Below are positions 37,268-47,158 of a stretch of DNA of 64,000 nt, in pieces. Below the pieces are notes generated by a model, which was given only the letters and a program-made list of their open reading frames with translations, was not told the DNA's origin and did no database searches. The DNA is from Winogradskya consettensis (GTDB lineage Bacteria > Actinomycetota > Actinomycetes > Mycobacteriales > Micromonosporaceae), in NCBI RefSeq assembly GCF_018332715.1, contig NZ_BOQP01000013.1:62001-126000 (forward strand), read 5' to 3'. The first letter of the stretch is position 1. Every line of letters starts with the position of its first letter. Made by a program: the position numbers and the translations under genes.

Positions 37268-39037
37268 TTACTTGCCGTCGCTGACGCCGAGGGCCTGGAA
37301 GTCAACCATGCCGAAGCCGTCGTGGATGTAGACGTTCGTGAGCCGCGGGTTGCGGTAGTTGAGCGCCTTGTCGAACACGAAGGGCAGGTAGTACGCGCCC
37401 TCCATGACCTTCTCGTTGATCTGCTTGTACAGGTCGGCAGCCTTCGCCGGGTCGGTCTCGAGCGCGGCCTGGTCGAACAGCGCGTCGATCGACGGGTCCG
37501 CGATCTCCGGCAGGTTGTAGTTGCCGTTGTCCTGGATGTACCGGCTGTCGACGAGCGCCTGCAGGTAGCCGGTGCCGGTCTGCCAGTCGGCACCCCAGCC
37601 GCCGATGATGATGCCGTAACCGTTCTTCAGAACGTTCGAGGGCGAACCGGTCACCGAGGCGACCTGCGAGCCGTCGTACTGGTCGATCGTCGCCTTGATG
37701 CCGACCTCGCCCAGCGCGGCCTGCAGTGCCTCAGCGGTCTTGACCTCGGCCGGCCGGTTGTTACGGACGGCGATCTTGGTGCTGAAGCCGTTCGGCTGGC
37801 CACAGGCGGCGAGCGCCTGCTTGGCCTTGTCGATCTGCGGCTTGCCCTGCGCGCGACCGTACGGGTCGTACGACGGGTCCGAGCCGGCGATGTTCGGGGG
37901 CAGCATGTTCGTGCCGATGTCGCCACCGGCCACCGGGCCGCCACGAGCGGTCTGCAGCGTGGTCGGGTCGGAGGCGTAGATGACGGCCTTGCGGCAGTCG
38001 ACCTTGTCGAACGGCGCGACCTTGGTGACCAGGCCGGCGTACCGGATGAAGCCGGTGACCGGCGCGTCGGCGTAAGCCTTCTTCGCCGGGTCCTGCAGGA
38101 TCTCGGCGCGAGCCTTGGCCTGCACACCGGTCTGGCCGACGTCGATGTCCGCGGTCCCGGCCTCGAGGCGGGAGTCGAGGTCCTCGGCGTTGGTCGTGAT
38201 CGTCAGGTTGATCGCGTCCGGCAGCGCCTTACGGATCGTGTCCGTGCTCTGGTCCCAGTTGGGGTTGCGCACGAACTTGAGGCTCTTGCCCGGGGAGTAC
38301 TCGGAGATCATGTACGGGCCGGAAGCCACCGGCTTCTCGCCGTACTTGGCGCCGGTGTCCTTGGCGGCCGGGACGGGGCCCGCGCCCGGCATGGCCAGCA
38401 GGTAGGGCAGGTCAGCGAACGGCTTGGCCAGCTTGAAGACGATGGTCGAGTCGTCCGGCGTCTCGACCGACTTCAGGCCCAGCTTGTTCGGGTCGGTGTC
38501 CTTGTAGGGGCCGGGGTACTTCTGGCCCTGGTCCAGCTGCTCGATCAGGTAGGTCGGGCCGCCGGGCACGGTGTCCTGCGCGAAGACGCGCTCGATGCCG
38601 TACTTGACGTCCTTCGACGTGATCGGGGTGCCGTCGTCGAACTTGATGCCCGACTTGAGCTTGAAGGTGTACGTCTTCTTGTCCGCGCTGATCTCCGGCT
38701 CGGCCGACGCGAGGTCGGGCGTGAGCTTGAGGCCGTCCTTGCCGGGTGCACCGGCGTAGTCCATCAGCTTGCGGGTGTAGAGACGGTTCAGGTCCCACAC
38801 GAACGCGTAGTAACCGCGCACCGGGTCCCACGAGTCGGCATCCTGGGAGGACCAGAGGTTCAGGGTCCCGCCCTTCTTGTCGCTCGCGTTGACTACCGAC
38901 GTGACCGCCGCGTTGTAAGCGCTCTTGCCGGAGGTGCTGCTGTCACTGTCGCTGTCGGACTTGCCACCGCACGCGGCGGTGAGCCCCAAAGCGACGGCAA
39001 CTCCTGCAGCCGCCACCGCCCTCGTTTTGCTGACCAC
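37268..39037 (-). CDS. oppA: Oligopeptide-binding lipoprotein OppA (SBP_bac_5)
   Basis: 589 aa from GTG 39037, which has both GGAGG and AGGAG upstream; an in-frame upstream ATG exists but lacks such a site and would spoil the signal peptide. The signal peptide ends in the lipobox TAAC (Cys ~20), then a Ser/Asp tether. Family 5 binding-protein features: KGGTLNLWSSQDADSWDPV, SKDVKYGIERVF, ASGPYMISEYSPG. It captures peptides at the membrane for OppBCDF. Confidence 0.93.
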   Translation of the reverse strand: MVSKTRAVAAAGVAVALGLTAACGGKSDSDSDSSTSGKSAYNAAVTSVVNASDKKGGTLNLWSSQDADSWDPVRGYYAFVWDLNRLYTRKLMDYAGAPGKDGLKLTPDLASAEPEISADKKTYTFKLKSGIKFDDGTPITSKDVKYGIERVFAQDTVPGGPTYLIEQLDQGQKYPGPYKDTDPNKLGLKSVETPDDSTIVFKLAKPFADLPYLLAMPGAGPVPAAKDTGAKYGEKPVASGPYMISEYSPGKSLKFVRNPNWDQSTDTIRKALPDAINLTITTNAEDLDSRLEAGTADIDVGQTGVQAKARAEILQDPAKKAYADAPVTGFIRYAGLVTKVAPFDKVDCRKAVIYASDPTTLQTARGGPVAGGDIGTNMLPPNIAGSDPSYDPYGRAQGKPQIDKAKQALAACGQPNGFSTKIAVRNNRPAEVKTAEALQAALGEVGIKATIDQYDGSQVASVTGSPSNVLKNGYGIIIGGWGADWQTGTGYLQALVDSRYIQDNGNYNLPEIADPSIDALFDQAALETDPAKAADLYKQINEKVMEGAYYLPFVFDKALNYRNPRLTNVYIHDGFGMVDFQALGVSDGK

Positions 39038-39128
39038 CAGTTCTCCTACCTCCTTGAAACGGAACCAACCGGTTCCGTGGACCATGCGATGGTGCACCGG
39101 GCACCGCGGTCACACGCTCGCGCGTGAT

Positions 39129-40136
39129 CTAGCGGGCCTTCGGGTCGAGCGCATCCCGCAGACCATCACCGAAGAGGTTGAAGGCCAGCACGGTAATGAA
39201 GATCATGGAACCCGGAATGATCATGTACATGGGGTCGAACGTGTAATACGTCAACGCGTCCGACAACATGCCGCCCCAGGACGGGTTCGGTGGGGGGATG
39301 CCCACGCCGAGGAAGCTCAGTGCGGCGTCCGTGAGGATGTTGGTGGGGATGATCAGCGTCGTGTAGACGAGGATCGGCGCGGCCAGGTTCGGCAGCAACT
39401 CCTTGAAGAGGATGCGGCCCGACCGGGCACCGAGGCTCTTCGAAGCCTCGACGAACTCCCGCTCCCGCAGCGACAGCGTCTGGCCGCGGACAATACGCCC
39501 GATGTACGGCCAGCCGAAGAAACCGATGACGCCGATCAGCACGATGACCCGCGACCAGCGGCCGTCCAACCCGAACAAGTCGTCCGGCAGGACCGAGACC
39601 AGCGCGATCGCGAACAGCAACTGGGGGAAGGCGAGAAGGAAGTCCATGACCCGGCTGATCACCGAGTCGACCCAGCCGCCGAGATAACCGGCCGCGAGAC
39701 CCAGCAGACCACCGAGGATCGTGGAGACGAGCGCGGAGAGAATGGCGACGACGAGGGTGGTCTGCGCGCCGTACAGGATCCGGCTGAAGATGTCGCGACC
39801 CGAGCCGGGCTCGACACCGAGCAGGAAGTCCTTGCTGATGCCGCCGTACGCGCCGAGCGGGGTCTGGATCGTCGGATCGATCTGATCGCCGTGGAACTCG
39901 TTGATCGGGTAACCCCAGAGCCGGGTCAGCACCGGAGCGAGGACCGCCAGGATCACGAGCAGGATCACGACGACGGCGCCGGCAAGCGCGACCTTGTCCC
40001 TCTTCAGCCGCCGCCAGGCGATCTGCTTCAGGGAACGGCCGGCGATCGCCTTCTCGCCGGAACCACGCTCCGCGGCGGGGTCGTCGGTGGGCGCCGACCT
40101 CTCGTCGGTAATCGACGCCTCTGGGCCGATCGACAT
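39129..40136 (-). CDS. oppC: Oligopeptide ABC transporter permease OppC
   Basis: 335 aa. A cytoplasmic N-terminal ~40 residues precede helix 1 (VALAGAVVVILLVILAVLAPVL is within it). Five further helices follow, and the EAA loop reads REREFVEASKSLGARSGRIL. It is the first gene of the operon oppC-A-B-D-F, an unusual order with oppA second. The ATG follows a weak purine stretch. Confidence 0.92.
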   Translation of the reverse strand: MSIGPEASITDERSAPTDDPAAERGSGEKAIAGRSLKQIAWRRLKRDKVALAGAVVVILLVILAVLAPVLTRLWGYPINEFHGDQIDPTIQTPLGAYGGISKDFLLGVEPGSGRDIFSRILYGAQTTLVVAILSALVSTILGGLLGLAAGYLGGWVDSVISRVMDFLLAFPQLLFAIALVSVLPDDLFGLDGRWSRVIVLIGVIGFFGWPYIGRIVRGQTLSLREREFVEASKSLGARSGRILFKELLPNLAAPILVYTTLIIPTNILTDAALSFLGVGIPPPNPSWGGMLSDALTYYTFDPMYMIIPGSMIFITVLAFNLFGDGLRDALDPKAR

Positions 40137-40640
40137 CTATCCGCCGGTCCTTTCCCCGGCCACCGACGCACGGTCGTCCACGGCCTCACGCCGGGTTACG
40201 AACTCCCGCCGAGGCAATGGCTCCCGCAGCGCCCCGGCAACCGATCGGTTAACGCAAGCCTCGAGTGCCGTCCCCCGGGAACCGGCCGAGTCTGGCCGAG
40301 CCACGGAGGGACACGACGGCGGGTTTGCCGCCATCGCTAGGAACATTCACCTATGGCGGGGGGTCGGTCAAGGCCACCACGACTTCACGACTGCTATCCG
40401 TGTCTCGCTCGTGATGAGACCGTGACCTCAGCCCCCGTTCAGACCGAAAACTACCGGCTACGAGACAGCGAAGCGGGAGGAACCGGGCAAATATCCCGCG
40501 TTTACGGGGCCGAAACACGATGGGGTGGACAGCAGGCCGCGCAGCCGAAGGGGGATCGTCCGTGCGAAGGATGCTTGGGCAGCCCACGCCGGACGCCCGG
40601 ATGACACCTCGCGGCCCCTTCGGCGGCGCGATGAACCGCG
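40137..40640. other. Intergenic region upstream of the opp operon
   Basis: About 500 bases without a credible gene; open frames lack family sequence and start signals. A TTGACC on the minus strand near 40360-40370 could be part of the opp promoter, but I cannot fix a convincing -10 box. The rest shows no structure I can name. Confidence 0.55.
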
Positions 40641-41234
<594 letters not shown>

Positions 41235-41238
41235 GGGC

Positions 41239-41571
41239 TCAGAACCCCGGCAGGGAGAGGCCGCCGAGACCGCCGGTCGCCGGTCCCATCTTCTTCTCGG
41301 TCAGCTCCCGCTGCGCCTCGGCCGCGTTGTGGATCGCGGCGAGCACGAGGTCCTCCAGCGTCTCGACGTCGTCGGCGTCGACCGCCTTGGGGTCGATCTT
41401 CACGGACTTGAACTCACCCAGCCCGGTCACCACCACCGTGACCAGTCCACCGCCCGCAGTGCCGGTCAGCTCAGCCTCGGCCAGCTCGGCCTGCGCCTGA
41501 GCGACCTGCTGCTGCATCTTCTGCGCCTGCTTCATGATCTGCTGCATGTTCGGCTGTCCACCGGGGCGCAT
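41239..41571 (-). CDS. YbaB/EbfC nucleoid-associated protein
   Basis: 110 aa from ATG 41571, which has AGGAG seven bases upstream; the longer frame adds no family sequence. It contains the YbaB helix [20 protein letters not shown] and the core [20 protein letters not shown]. It binds DNA as a dimer. The dnaX-ybaB-recR order is conserved widely in bacteria. Confidence 0.94.
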   Translation of the reverse strand: MRPGGQPNMQQIMKQAQKMQQQVAQAQAELAEAELTGTAGGGLVTVVVTGLGEFKSVKIDPKAVDADDVETLEDLVLAAIHNAAEAQRELTEKKMGPATGGLGGLSLPGF

Positions 41572-41658
41572 CACATAACTCCTCTGAGAAGGGCTGTTGT
41601 AGCCATTGTCCCGCGTACCCATTCTCCCGCGCGAAGTCACCTGCGCGCGGAGCCAGGG

Positions 41659-44600
41659 TCAGGACTCGCTGATCGTCTCCGCACCGAAGGCATCCCGGAG
41701 CAACTGCATAGCCTGCTGCTCGGAGCTCTGCCGCGCGGTCTTCTCATCGATGACCTCGTCGAGCGGCTCATCCCCGGGATCGAACCCCTCGATGGTCGCC
41801 TTCGGATCGGCATGCCGCGGCGGACCGTCGTACTCGGGGTCGTAAGGCGCTTCCTCGGTCGGCGACCCGTCCGCCCACGCGCCACCGTTACCGCCCCGGT
41901 TCGAGGCAGCTTTCAGCGCCGCGGCCTGAGCCGCGCTGCGAACAGGGCTTCCCGCCACCGGGGCAGCGTTACCTGCCGGCGCCCCACCGCTGTCACCGGC
42001 GTTGCCCCGGGTTGCTGCGCCGGCCCTGTTCGTCGGGGCGCCTCCCCGTGCGGCGGCGGCCCGGGCAGCGGCGATCGCGCTGCTGGCTGCGGGCGCCCTC
42101 GCCGGAGCGGGCGGGTCAGCCGGTTTCGCGGGTGCAGCCTGGGCCGGCCTGGTCGGAGCAGCCTGGGCCGGCCTGGTCGGAGCGGGCGGGGCCTGCCTGG
42201 TCGGGACCGGCGGCTCCGGTGCCTCGGTCGGCGTCGTATCCCAGGGCGGGTTGTCCGAATCGTCGGGCGACGCGGTCGGCACGACGGTCACCGGCTCGGT
42301 CGGGCCCCCGCCCGGAGCCAGACCGGAGCCCATCGACGCGCCTTCCGAACCGACCGGCGCCCCGGCCGCGGCAGGCGCGTGCCGCAGAGCAGCCACCTCA
42401 CCCGGATCGACGTTCTGCCCGCCGAGCTGGGCCGTCTCAGGCCATTCGTTGTCGTCGTCTTCTTCTACCGGCGCCGGAACTGCCACACTCCGGGCCGACC
42501 CACCTGGACGAACCGGCTCAGGCCACCCACCGTCGTCATCCTCGGCCACAGAGGCATGGGCCGCAGAAGCTTGGGCCGCAGGCTCCCGCCCCCGGCTCTG
42601 CGCCTGAACGGGCGCGGCCTGAGCACTTCCACCCATACGCGCAGTCTCGGCGCCCCCACCGCCACGCGCGGCCTCAGCGCCCCCACCGCCACGCGCGGTC
42701 TCAGCGTCTCCACCGCCACGCGCGGTCTCAGCGTTTCCGCCGCCACGCGCGGGTTCGACGTTTCCGCCGCCACGCGCGGGTTCGACGTTTCCGCCACCAC
42801 GCCCGGCCTCGGCACTTCCCCCGCCACGCCCGGCCTCGACGTTTCCGCCACCACGCGCGGGTTCCGCACTGCCGCCCGCACGTGCGGTTGGCGCCGGAGG
42901 TCCTGCCTGTGCGGGTTCGCGCGCACCGCCGTTGTCTCTCGGTGACGGTCCCTGCGGACGGCGCGGCGCGGAACCACCACCGTTTCCGCCGCCACCACCA
43001 TCGCCGGCGACGTCACAGCGGATCGACCAGCGCGCGCCGAACTCCTCGTAGAGCGCGTCCGCGATCAGTTGGGGCTCCGCGGCAACCATCCGGGCGTGCG
43101 CCGGGAATCGGAACGTGAGCACCAACGTCTGGCCGTCGAAGTCCCGCACCGTGGCACCCTGCGCCAGCGCCGCGATCTTCTTGCTCTGCCGCCCCACCGC
43201 GATCATGACCTCGGGCCACCGCTCACGGATCGACGCGGCCGTGAGCTGCCCAGGAACCGCGGCGACCCCCAGATCAACGTCATCCTCGGGCGCATCCGGC
43301 ATGATCCCCGCCGGCTCAGCCCACCCCGACCCTCCCGACACCGGCCCACCGGAAACAGCCGCTCCCGGCACTGGCACGCCGGAGACCGGCCCGCTAGAAG
43401 CCGGCCCGCTCGAGACCGGAGCATTGGAGACCGGCCCGCTCGAAACCGGACCGCTCGAAACCGGCCCACTCGAAACCGGCCCACTGGAAACCGGCCCGCT
43501 CAAGACCGGCCCATTGGAGACCGGCCCGCTGGAGACCGGCAGGGCGGAGCCAGGAGCAAGGGCAGCCGACCCGGCCCCGGAAGCCGGTGAAGTCGGCGCA
43601 GCCGAGACCGGCTCAGAGACAGCAGGTGCGGCCGAGACCGGCTCAACAGCAGGAGGCGCGGACACCGGAGCAGGGGCCGCAGGAGCGGAGACCGGAGCAG
43701 CCGAGGCGGCCGGCGGAGCTCCTCCACGCCGGCCCGCAGCAGCCAGAGCCGCACGAGCAGCCGAAATCCCTCCGCCCCCAGAAGCAGCCGCACCATCCGC
43801 AGCGGTAGCAACCGTCCCGCCCGCGGCAGGTGTCTGCGCGGGCTGCATTGCGGCCAGGTCGATGGCACCGGAGCCCGTGAAACGGCGTTCCATGCGTTCG
43901 AGGCGCTGGAGGAGGGCGTTGCTGGAGTCGTCCGCGCCGGGTAGGAGCATGCGGGCGGTGATCAGCTCGAGCAGGAGGCGGGGGGCGGTGGTGCCGCGCA
44001 TTTCGACGAGGCCGTTGTGCACGATGTCGGCGCAGCGGGAGAGGGTGGCCGGGCCGAGCCGGGTGGCCTGGGCGGCCATCTGGTCGAGCTGGTCGGTCGG
44101 GCCGTCGATCAGGCCCTTGGCGACGGCGTCCGGGACCTGCTGGAGGACGATCAGGTCGCGGAAGCGTTCGAGCAGGTCGGAGGCGAAGCGGCGCGGGTCG
44201 TGGCCGGCTTCGGCGACCCGGTCGATCGTCTGGTAGGCCGCTGCTCCGTCGCCTGCGGCGAGGGCGTCGCACATCTCGTCGAGGAGCGTGACGTCGGTGA
44301 CGCCGAGCAGCGCCACGGCCCGGGGGTAGCTGACGCCCTCCGGCCCGGCACCGGCGATGAGCTGGTCGAGCACCGAGAGCGTGTCCCGCGCGCTGCCACC
44401 GCCCGCACGCACGACCAGCGGGAAGACCGCCGGGTCGACGTGGACGCCCTCGGCCTCGGTGAGCTGCTGGAGGTAGGGGCGCAGGGTGGCGGGCGGGATC
44501 AGCCGGAAGGGGTAGTGGTGGGTCCGCGACCGGATCGTGCCGAGCACCTTTTCGGGCTCGGTGGTGGCGAAGATGAACTTGACGTACTCCGGCGGCTCTT

Positions 44601-45033
44601 CGACGAGCTTGAGCAGCGCGTTGAAGCCGGCCGGCGAGACCATGTGCGCCTCGTCGATGACGTAGATCTTGTAGCGGCTGTTGGCGGGGGCGAAGAACGC
44701 CTTCTCCCGCAGCTCACGCGCGTCGTCGACACCACCGTGGCTGGCCGCGTCGATCTCGATGACGTCGATCGACCCGGCGCCGTCGTTGGCCAGGGATTTA
44801 CAGGAACCACAGACGCCACACGGCTCGGGCGTGGGACCCTGCTCACAGTTGAGCGAACGGGCCAGGATCCGGGCGCTGGACGTCTTACCGCAGCCACGCG
44901 GCCCGGAGAACAGATAAGCATGGTTCAGCCGCCCGCTGCGCAGCGCCTGCGACAGCGGCTCGGTAACGTGTTCCTGCCCGATGACCTCGGCAAACGTGCG
45001 AGGCCGATACTTGCGGTAGAGGGCCAGTGCCAC
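41659..45033 (-). CDS. dnaX: DNA polymerase III subunit gamma/tau, exceptionally long with two repeat regions
   Basis: 1124 aa against roughly 600-800 in most relatives. Residues 1-370 are the AAA+ clamp-loader core: Walker A GPRGCGKT at 44-51, zinc-binding Cys63, Cys72, Cys75 and Cys78, Walker B IDEAHM, and a SARD (sensor) motif GGSARDTLSV. Then come a Ser/Pro/Gly/Val pentapeptide repeat, a conserved tau-like domain (AASIRERWPEVMIAVGRQSK), a 9-residue Gly/Arg repeat, a Pro/Ala-rich stretch and a charged C-terminus. It loads the sliding clamp. No slippery frameshift site was recognised. The GTG start follows GGAGG and GGAG. Confidence 0.94.
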   Translation of the reverse strand: MALALYRKYRPRTFAEVIGQEHVTEPLSQALRSGRLNHAYLFSGPRGCGKTSSARILARSLNCEQGPTPEPCGVCGSCKSLANDGAGSIDVIEIDAASHGGVDDARELREKAFFAPANSRYKIYVIDEAHMVSPAGFNALLKLVEEPPEYVKFIFATTEPEKVLGTIRSRTHHYPFRLIPPATLRPYLQQLTEAEGVHVDPAVFPLVVRAGGGSARDTLSVLDQLIAGAGPEGVSYPRAVALLGVTDVTLLDEMCDALAAGDGAAAYQTIDRVAEAGHDPRRFASDLLERFRDLIVLQQVPDAVAKGLIDGPTDQLDQMAAQATRLGPATLSRCADIVHNGLVEMRGTTAPRLLLELITARMLLPGADDSSNALLQRLERMERRFTGSGAIDLAAMQPAQTPAAGGTVATAADGAAASGGGGISAARAALAAAGRRGGAPPAASAAPVSAPAAPAPVSAPPAVEPVSAAPAVSEPVSAAPTSPASGAGSAALAPGSALPVSSGPVSNGPVLSGPVSSGPVSSGPVSSGPVSSGPVSNAPVSSGPASSGPVSGVPVPGAAVSGGPVSGGSGWAEPAGIMPDAPEDDVDLGVAAVPGQLTAASIRERWPEVMIAVGRQSKKIAALAQGATVRDFDGQTLVLTFRFPAHARMVAAEPQLIADALYEEFGARWSIRCDVAGDGGGGGNGGGSAPRRPQGPSPRDNGGAREPAQAGPPAPTARAGGSAEPARGGGNVEAGRGGGSAEAGRGGGNVEPARGGGNVEPARGGGNAETARGGGDAETARGGGGAEAARGGGGAETARMGGSAQAAPVQAQSRGREPAAQASAAHASVAEDDDGGWPEPVRPGGSARSVAVPAPVEEDDDNEWPETAQLGGQNVDPGEVAALRHAPAAAGAPVGSEGASMGSGLAPGGGPTEPVTVVPTASPDDSDNPPWDTTPTEAPEPPVPTRQAPPAPTRPAQAAPTRPAQAAPAKPADPPAPARAPAASSAIAAARAAAARGGAPTNRAGAATRGNAGDSGGAPAGNAAPVAGSPVRSAAQAAALKAASNRGGNGGAWADGSPTEEAPYDPEYDGPPRHADPKATIEGFDPGDEPLDEVIDEKTARQSSEQQAMQLLRDAFGAETISES
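42616..42893 (-). repeat. 27-base tandem repeat within dnaX
   Basis: About ten in-frame copies of a 27-base unit encoding a 9-residue motif such as GGGNVEPAR and GGGNAETAR. Copies differ mainly at residues 4-8. Confidence 0.85.
43335..43545 (-). repeat. 15-base tandem repeat within dnaX
   Basis: About fourteen in-frame copies of a 15-base unit encoding a pentapeptide, mostly SSGPV with SNGPV, LSGPV and SGVPV variants. Confidence 0.85.
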
Positions 45034-45112
45034 TCCTGCCTCCTCTGGACGACCGCGCCATTCTCCGTCGAGGGTGTGACAACAACAAACGCGATGCCCC
45101 AGAAGTGAAGGA

Positions 45113-45195
45113 CCCCTCGTGCACCCGCCAGAGCCCGCTTATCCTTGCTGCCTTCCGGCCCTGGGGAGGTTCACGAGATAACGCCGCACGAGGGG
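45113..45195 (-). ncRNA. ffs: Signal recognition particle RNA (4.5S type)
   Basis: The minus strand carries the SRP helix-8 signature: CCAGGGCCGGAAGGCAGCAA, containing the GGAA-type tetraloop and the asymmetric internal loop. The ends CCCCTCGTGC and GCACGAGGGG pair perfectly. It recruits Ffh for co-translational export. It lies just upstream of dnaX on the same strand. End positions are accurate to a few bases. Confidence 0.92.
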
Positions 45196-45280
45196 CTGTG
45201 CACAGCGTACCCAACGCTTCTGACAGCCCACCGGGCGGTCCCGGCGAAACCCGCTCGAGGGGTTCTGTATTCTGGCGCAC

Positions 45281-45368
45281 GGAGGATTCGCCTAGTGGCC
45301 TAGGGCGCACGCTTGGAAAGCGTGTTGGGGGAAACCCCTCACGAGTTCGAATCTCGTATCCTCCGCCA
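45281..45368 (+). tRNA. tRNA-Ser (anticodon GGA)
   Basis: Acceptor GGAGGAT pairs with ATCCTCC. Anticodon stem-loop CGCTTGGAAAGCG has anticodon GGA. The long variable arm (GTTGGGGGAAACCCCTC) is class II serine-type. Discriminator G and an encoded CCA follow. Confidence 0.95.
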
Positions 45369-45406
45369 GCACGACCCAGCAAGACCCAGTACCACCTGCA
45401 TGACGT

Positions 45407-45437
45407 TGAAGGCCGGCCCCATCGGGACCGGCCTTCA
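45407..45437. terminator. Hairpin between tRNA-Ser and the convergent histidine kinase
   Basis: TGAAGGCCGGCCCC (45407-45420) pairs at 13 of 14 positions with 45424-45437. It overlaps the kinase stop codon. Confidence 0.6.
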
Positions 45438-46472
45438 GTCATGTCCGGGCACAAGAGCGGGAAAGGTGGCCTCGAGCTGCCAGCCGGCCGGGTGGCGGGA
45501 CCCGAACGTGAGCTCCCCTCCGTACCCGTGGATGTCGGCAGTGAGGCTGACCAGCCCGAAGCCGCCGCCCGCGCGCTGAGATCCGGAAGCGGAGCCGCCA
45601 GGTTCGGTGGTGAGCCGCACGGTCAGCGTCCCGTCGCCCGGCACCGTGGTGATCGTCAGGAGCGTGCCCGGGCCGTCGTGGCGGAGTGCGTTGGTGGCAG
45701 CCTCGGTGATCAGGCGGTCGGTGATGTCCTGCAGCGGGGCCGGGAGCCGGGCCGGTGGGTGTCCCGAGATTCTCAGTCCGGCACCGCGCAGCATCTCCAG
45801 TCGCGGGCCCAGGGCGGGACCGGAGCCGGCGGCGGCCAATGCCTCTCGGACCTCCGCCAAGGCCGACCGGCCCGCGCCCAGCACGGTGTCGATGCGCTGC
45901 TCGGCGGCACTGTCCAGGGGCGTTGTCGCGCGCAGCGCTTCGGTCTGCAGCAACATCACCGTGACCGTACGCGCGAGCGAGTCGTGCACCCGCCGGGCGA
46001 GGCGCTCGCGGTCCTCGGCTGCTGCCCGTTCCATGCGTTGCCGCAGGTGTTCGCTGCGTTCCATGCCGGCCAGCCACGCGACCGTCACCGTCACGATGGC
46101 CATCAGCAGGCCCTCGACCGGGCCGTGGCGGACAGCGCTGGCCGCCGCCATGGCCACTCCCACCGCCGGGCACAGCACCCATTTGACCCTGGGCGATCCG
46201 TGGGTGGCGGCGGTGTACAGGGCGATCGTCGCCGGGAAGAAGCCGATCGCGCGGGCCATCCCCAGGACCGTGTGCGCCGCCGTTGCGCTGCCGACGATCA
46301 GGAGGGCCGCGGCCGGGAAGCGTCGCCGCCAGAAGAGCGGGAGAAGTTGCGCCACCGCGAGGGGGAGCGCCACCGCCGTACCCGAAAGGGCAAAGAGGAC
46401 GGTCATCGCCGAGCCCAGGGCCAGGTCCCAGAAGCGGGCCCGAAACGCGTTGAGCATGGTCCTGAATACCAT
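45435..46472 (-). CDS. Two-component sensor histidine kinase (NarL-partner type)
   Basis: 345 aa from ATG 46472; ATG 46457 is an alternative. Several transmembrane helices fill residues ~10-135 with short loops, so there is little extracellular sensor. The HisKA_3 phosphoacceptor box is RERLARRVHDSLARTVTVML, with HDSL where HDV is common. The ATPase domain shows EAATNALRHDG (N box) and GGGFGLVSL (G box). It should phosphorylate the divergently encoded response regulator. The stimulus is unknown but probably acts within the membrane. Confidence 0.9.
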   Translation of the reverse strand: MVFRTMLNAFRARFWDLALGSAMTVLFALSGTAVALPLAVAQLLPLFWRRRFPAAALLIVGSATAAHTVLGMARAIGFFPATIALYTAATHGSPRVKWVLCPAVGVAMAAASAVRHGPVEGLLMAIVTVTVAWLAGMERSEHLRQRMERAAAEDRERLARRVHDSLARTVTVMLLQTEALRATTPLDSAAEQRIDTVLGAGRSALAEVREALAAAGSGPALGPRLEMLRGAGLRISGHPPARLPAPLQDITDRLITEAATNALRHDGPGTLLTITTVPGDGTLTVRLTTEPGGSASGSQRAGGGFGLVSLTADIHGYGGELTFGSRHPAGWQLEATFPALVPGHD

Positions 46473-46478
46473 GGCCGG

Positions 46479-47102
46479 ATGATCCGGCTCGTCATCGTGG
46501 ACGACCAGGCGCTGGTCCGCGAGGGCCTGAGCCTGATCCTGGGCGCGCAACCGGACCTCGACGTGGTCGCGGAGCTGGCGGACGGCGCGGCCCTGCTGGA
46601 GCTGCTGAACGGCGAGCCGGGCGTTGCCGATGTCGTCCTCCTGGATCTCTATCTGCCGGGCGAGGACGGGGTGCAGATCCTCCGGCGCCTGGGAAACGTG
46701 AAGGTGCTGATGCTGACCTCCGTGGGGCGGGCGGTGGATGTCCAGCGGGCGCTGGCCGCGGGTGCCGACGGGTTCGTGCTCAAGGACGCGAGCGGGCTGG
46801 AGCTGGCGGCTGCGGTGCGGAGTGCGTACGCCGGAGTGACCGCCCTGAGCTCGTCAGCGGCGCAGCTGCTCTGGCCGTCCCCGGCCGGACCGCCACCGGA
46901 CGCCGGCGCTCGGCTCCGCGGTCTCACGCTGCGCGAGCGTGAGGTGCTCACCCTGCTGGGCCGGGGCATGTCGAACCAGGACATCGCGCGTGACCTGGTG
47001 CTTGCCGAGCGTACGGTCAAGGTGCATGTCAGTAACGTGCTCGCGAAACTGGCGGTCTCGAGCCGGACGCAAGCGGCCTTGATAGCTCGTGACTGGTCCT
47101 GA
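46479..47102 (+). CDS. NarL/FixJ-type response regulator
   Basis: 207 aa. The receiver domain has VDDQALVREG and the phosphoacceptor Asp in VVLLDLYLPGEDG, with Lys in LKDAS. The C-terminal LuxR helix-turn-helix reads LTLREREVLTLLGRGMSNQ and continues TVKVHVSNVLAKL. The start codon lies only six bases from the kinase start on the opposite strand; TACCAT (46467-46472) sits six bases before ATG, so the mRNA is probably leaderless and its promoter lies inside the kinase gene. Confidence 0.93.
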   Translation: MIRLVIVDDQALVREGLSLILGAQPDLDVVAELADGAALLELLNGEPGVADVVLLDLYLPGEDGVQILRRLGNVKVLMLTSVGRAVDVQRALAAGADGFVLKDASGLELAAAVRSAYAGVTALSSSAAQLLWPSPAGPPPDAGARLRGLTLREREVLTLLGRGMSNQDIARDLVLAERTVKVHVSNVLAKLAVSSRTQAALIARDWS

Positions 47103-47158
47103 GGGACTAGTACTTTCGCCGCTTCCCGCCTGAAACCGGTAGCTGCCAGGCTCCCACC

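Noticed and set aside
42012..43118. Plus-strand frames across the dnaX repeats
   Set aside because: Translations of the antisense of the tandem repeats (Arg/His repeats), not genes.
43335..43545. CRISPR array as an explanation for the 15-base repeats
   Set aside because: Units are contiguous and in frame with no unique spacers.
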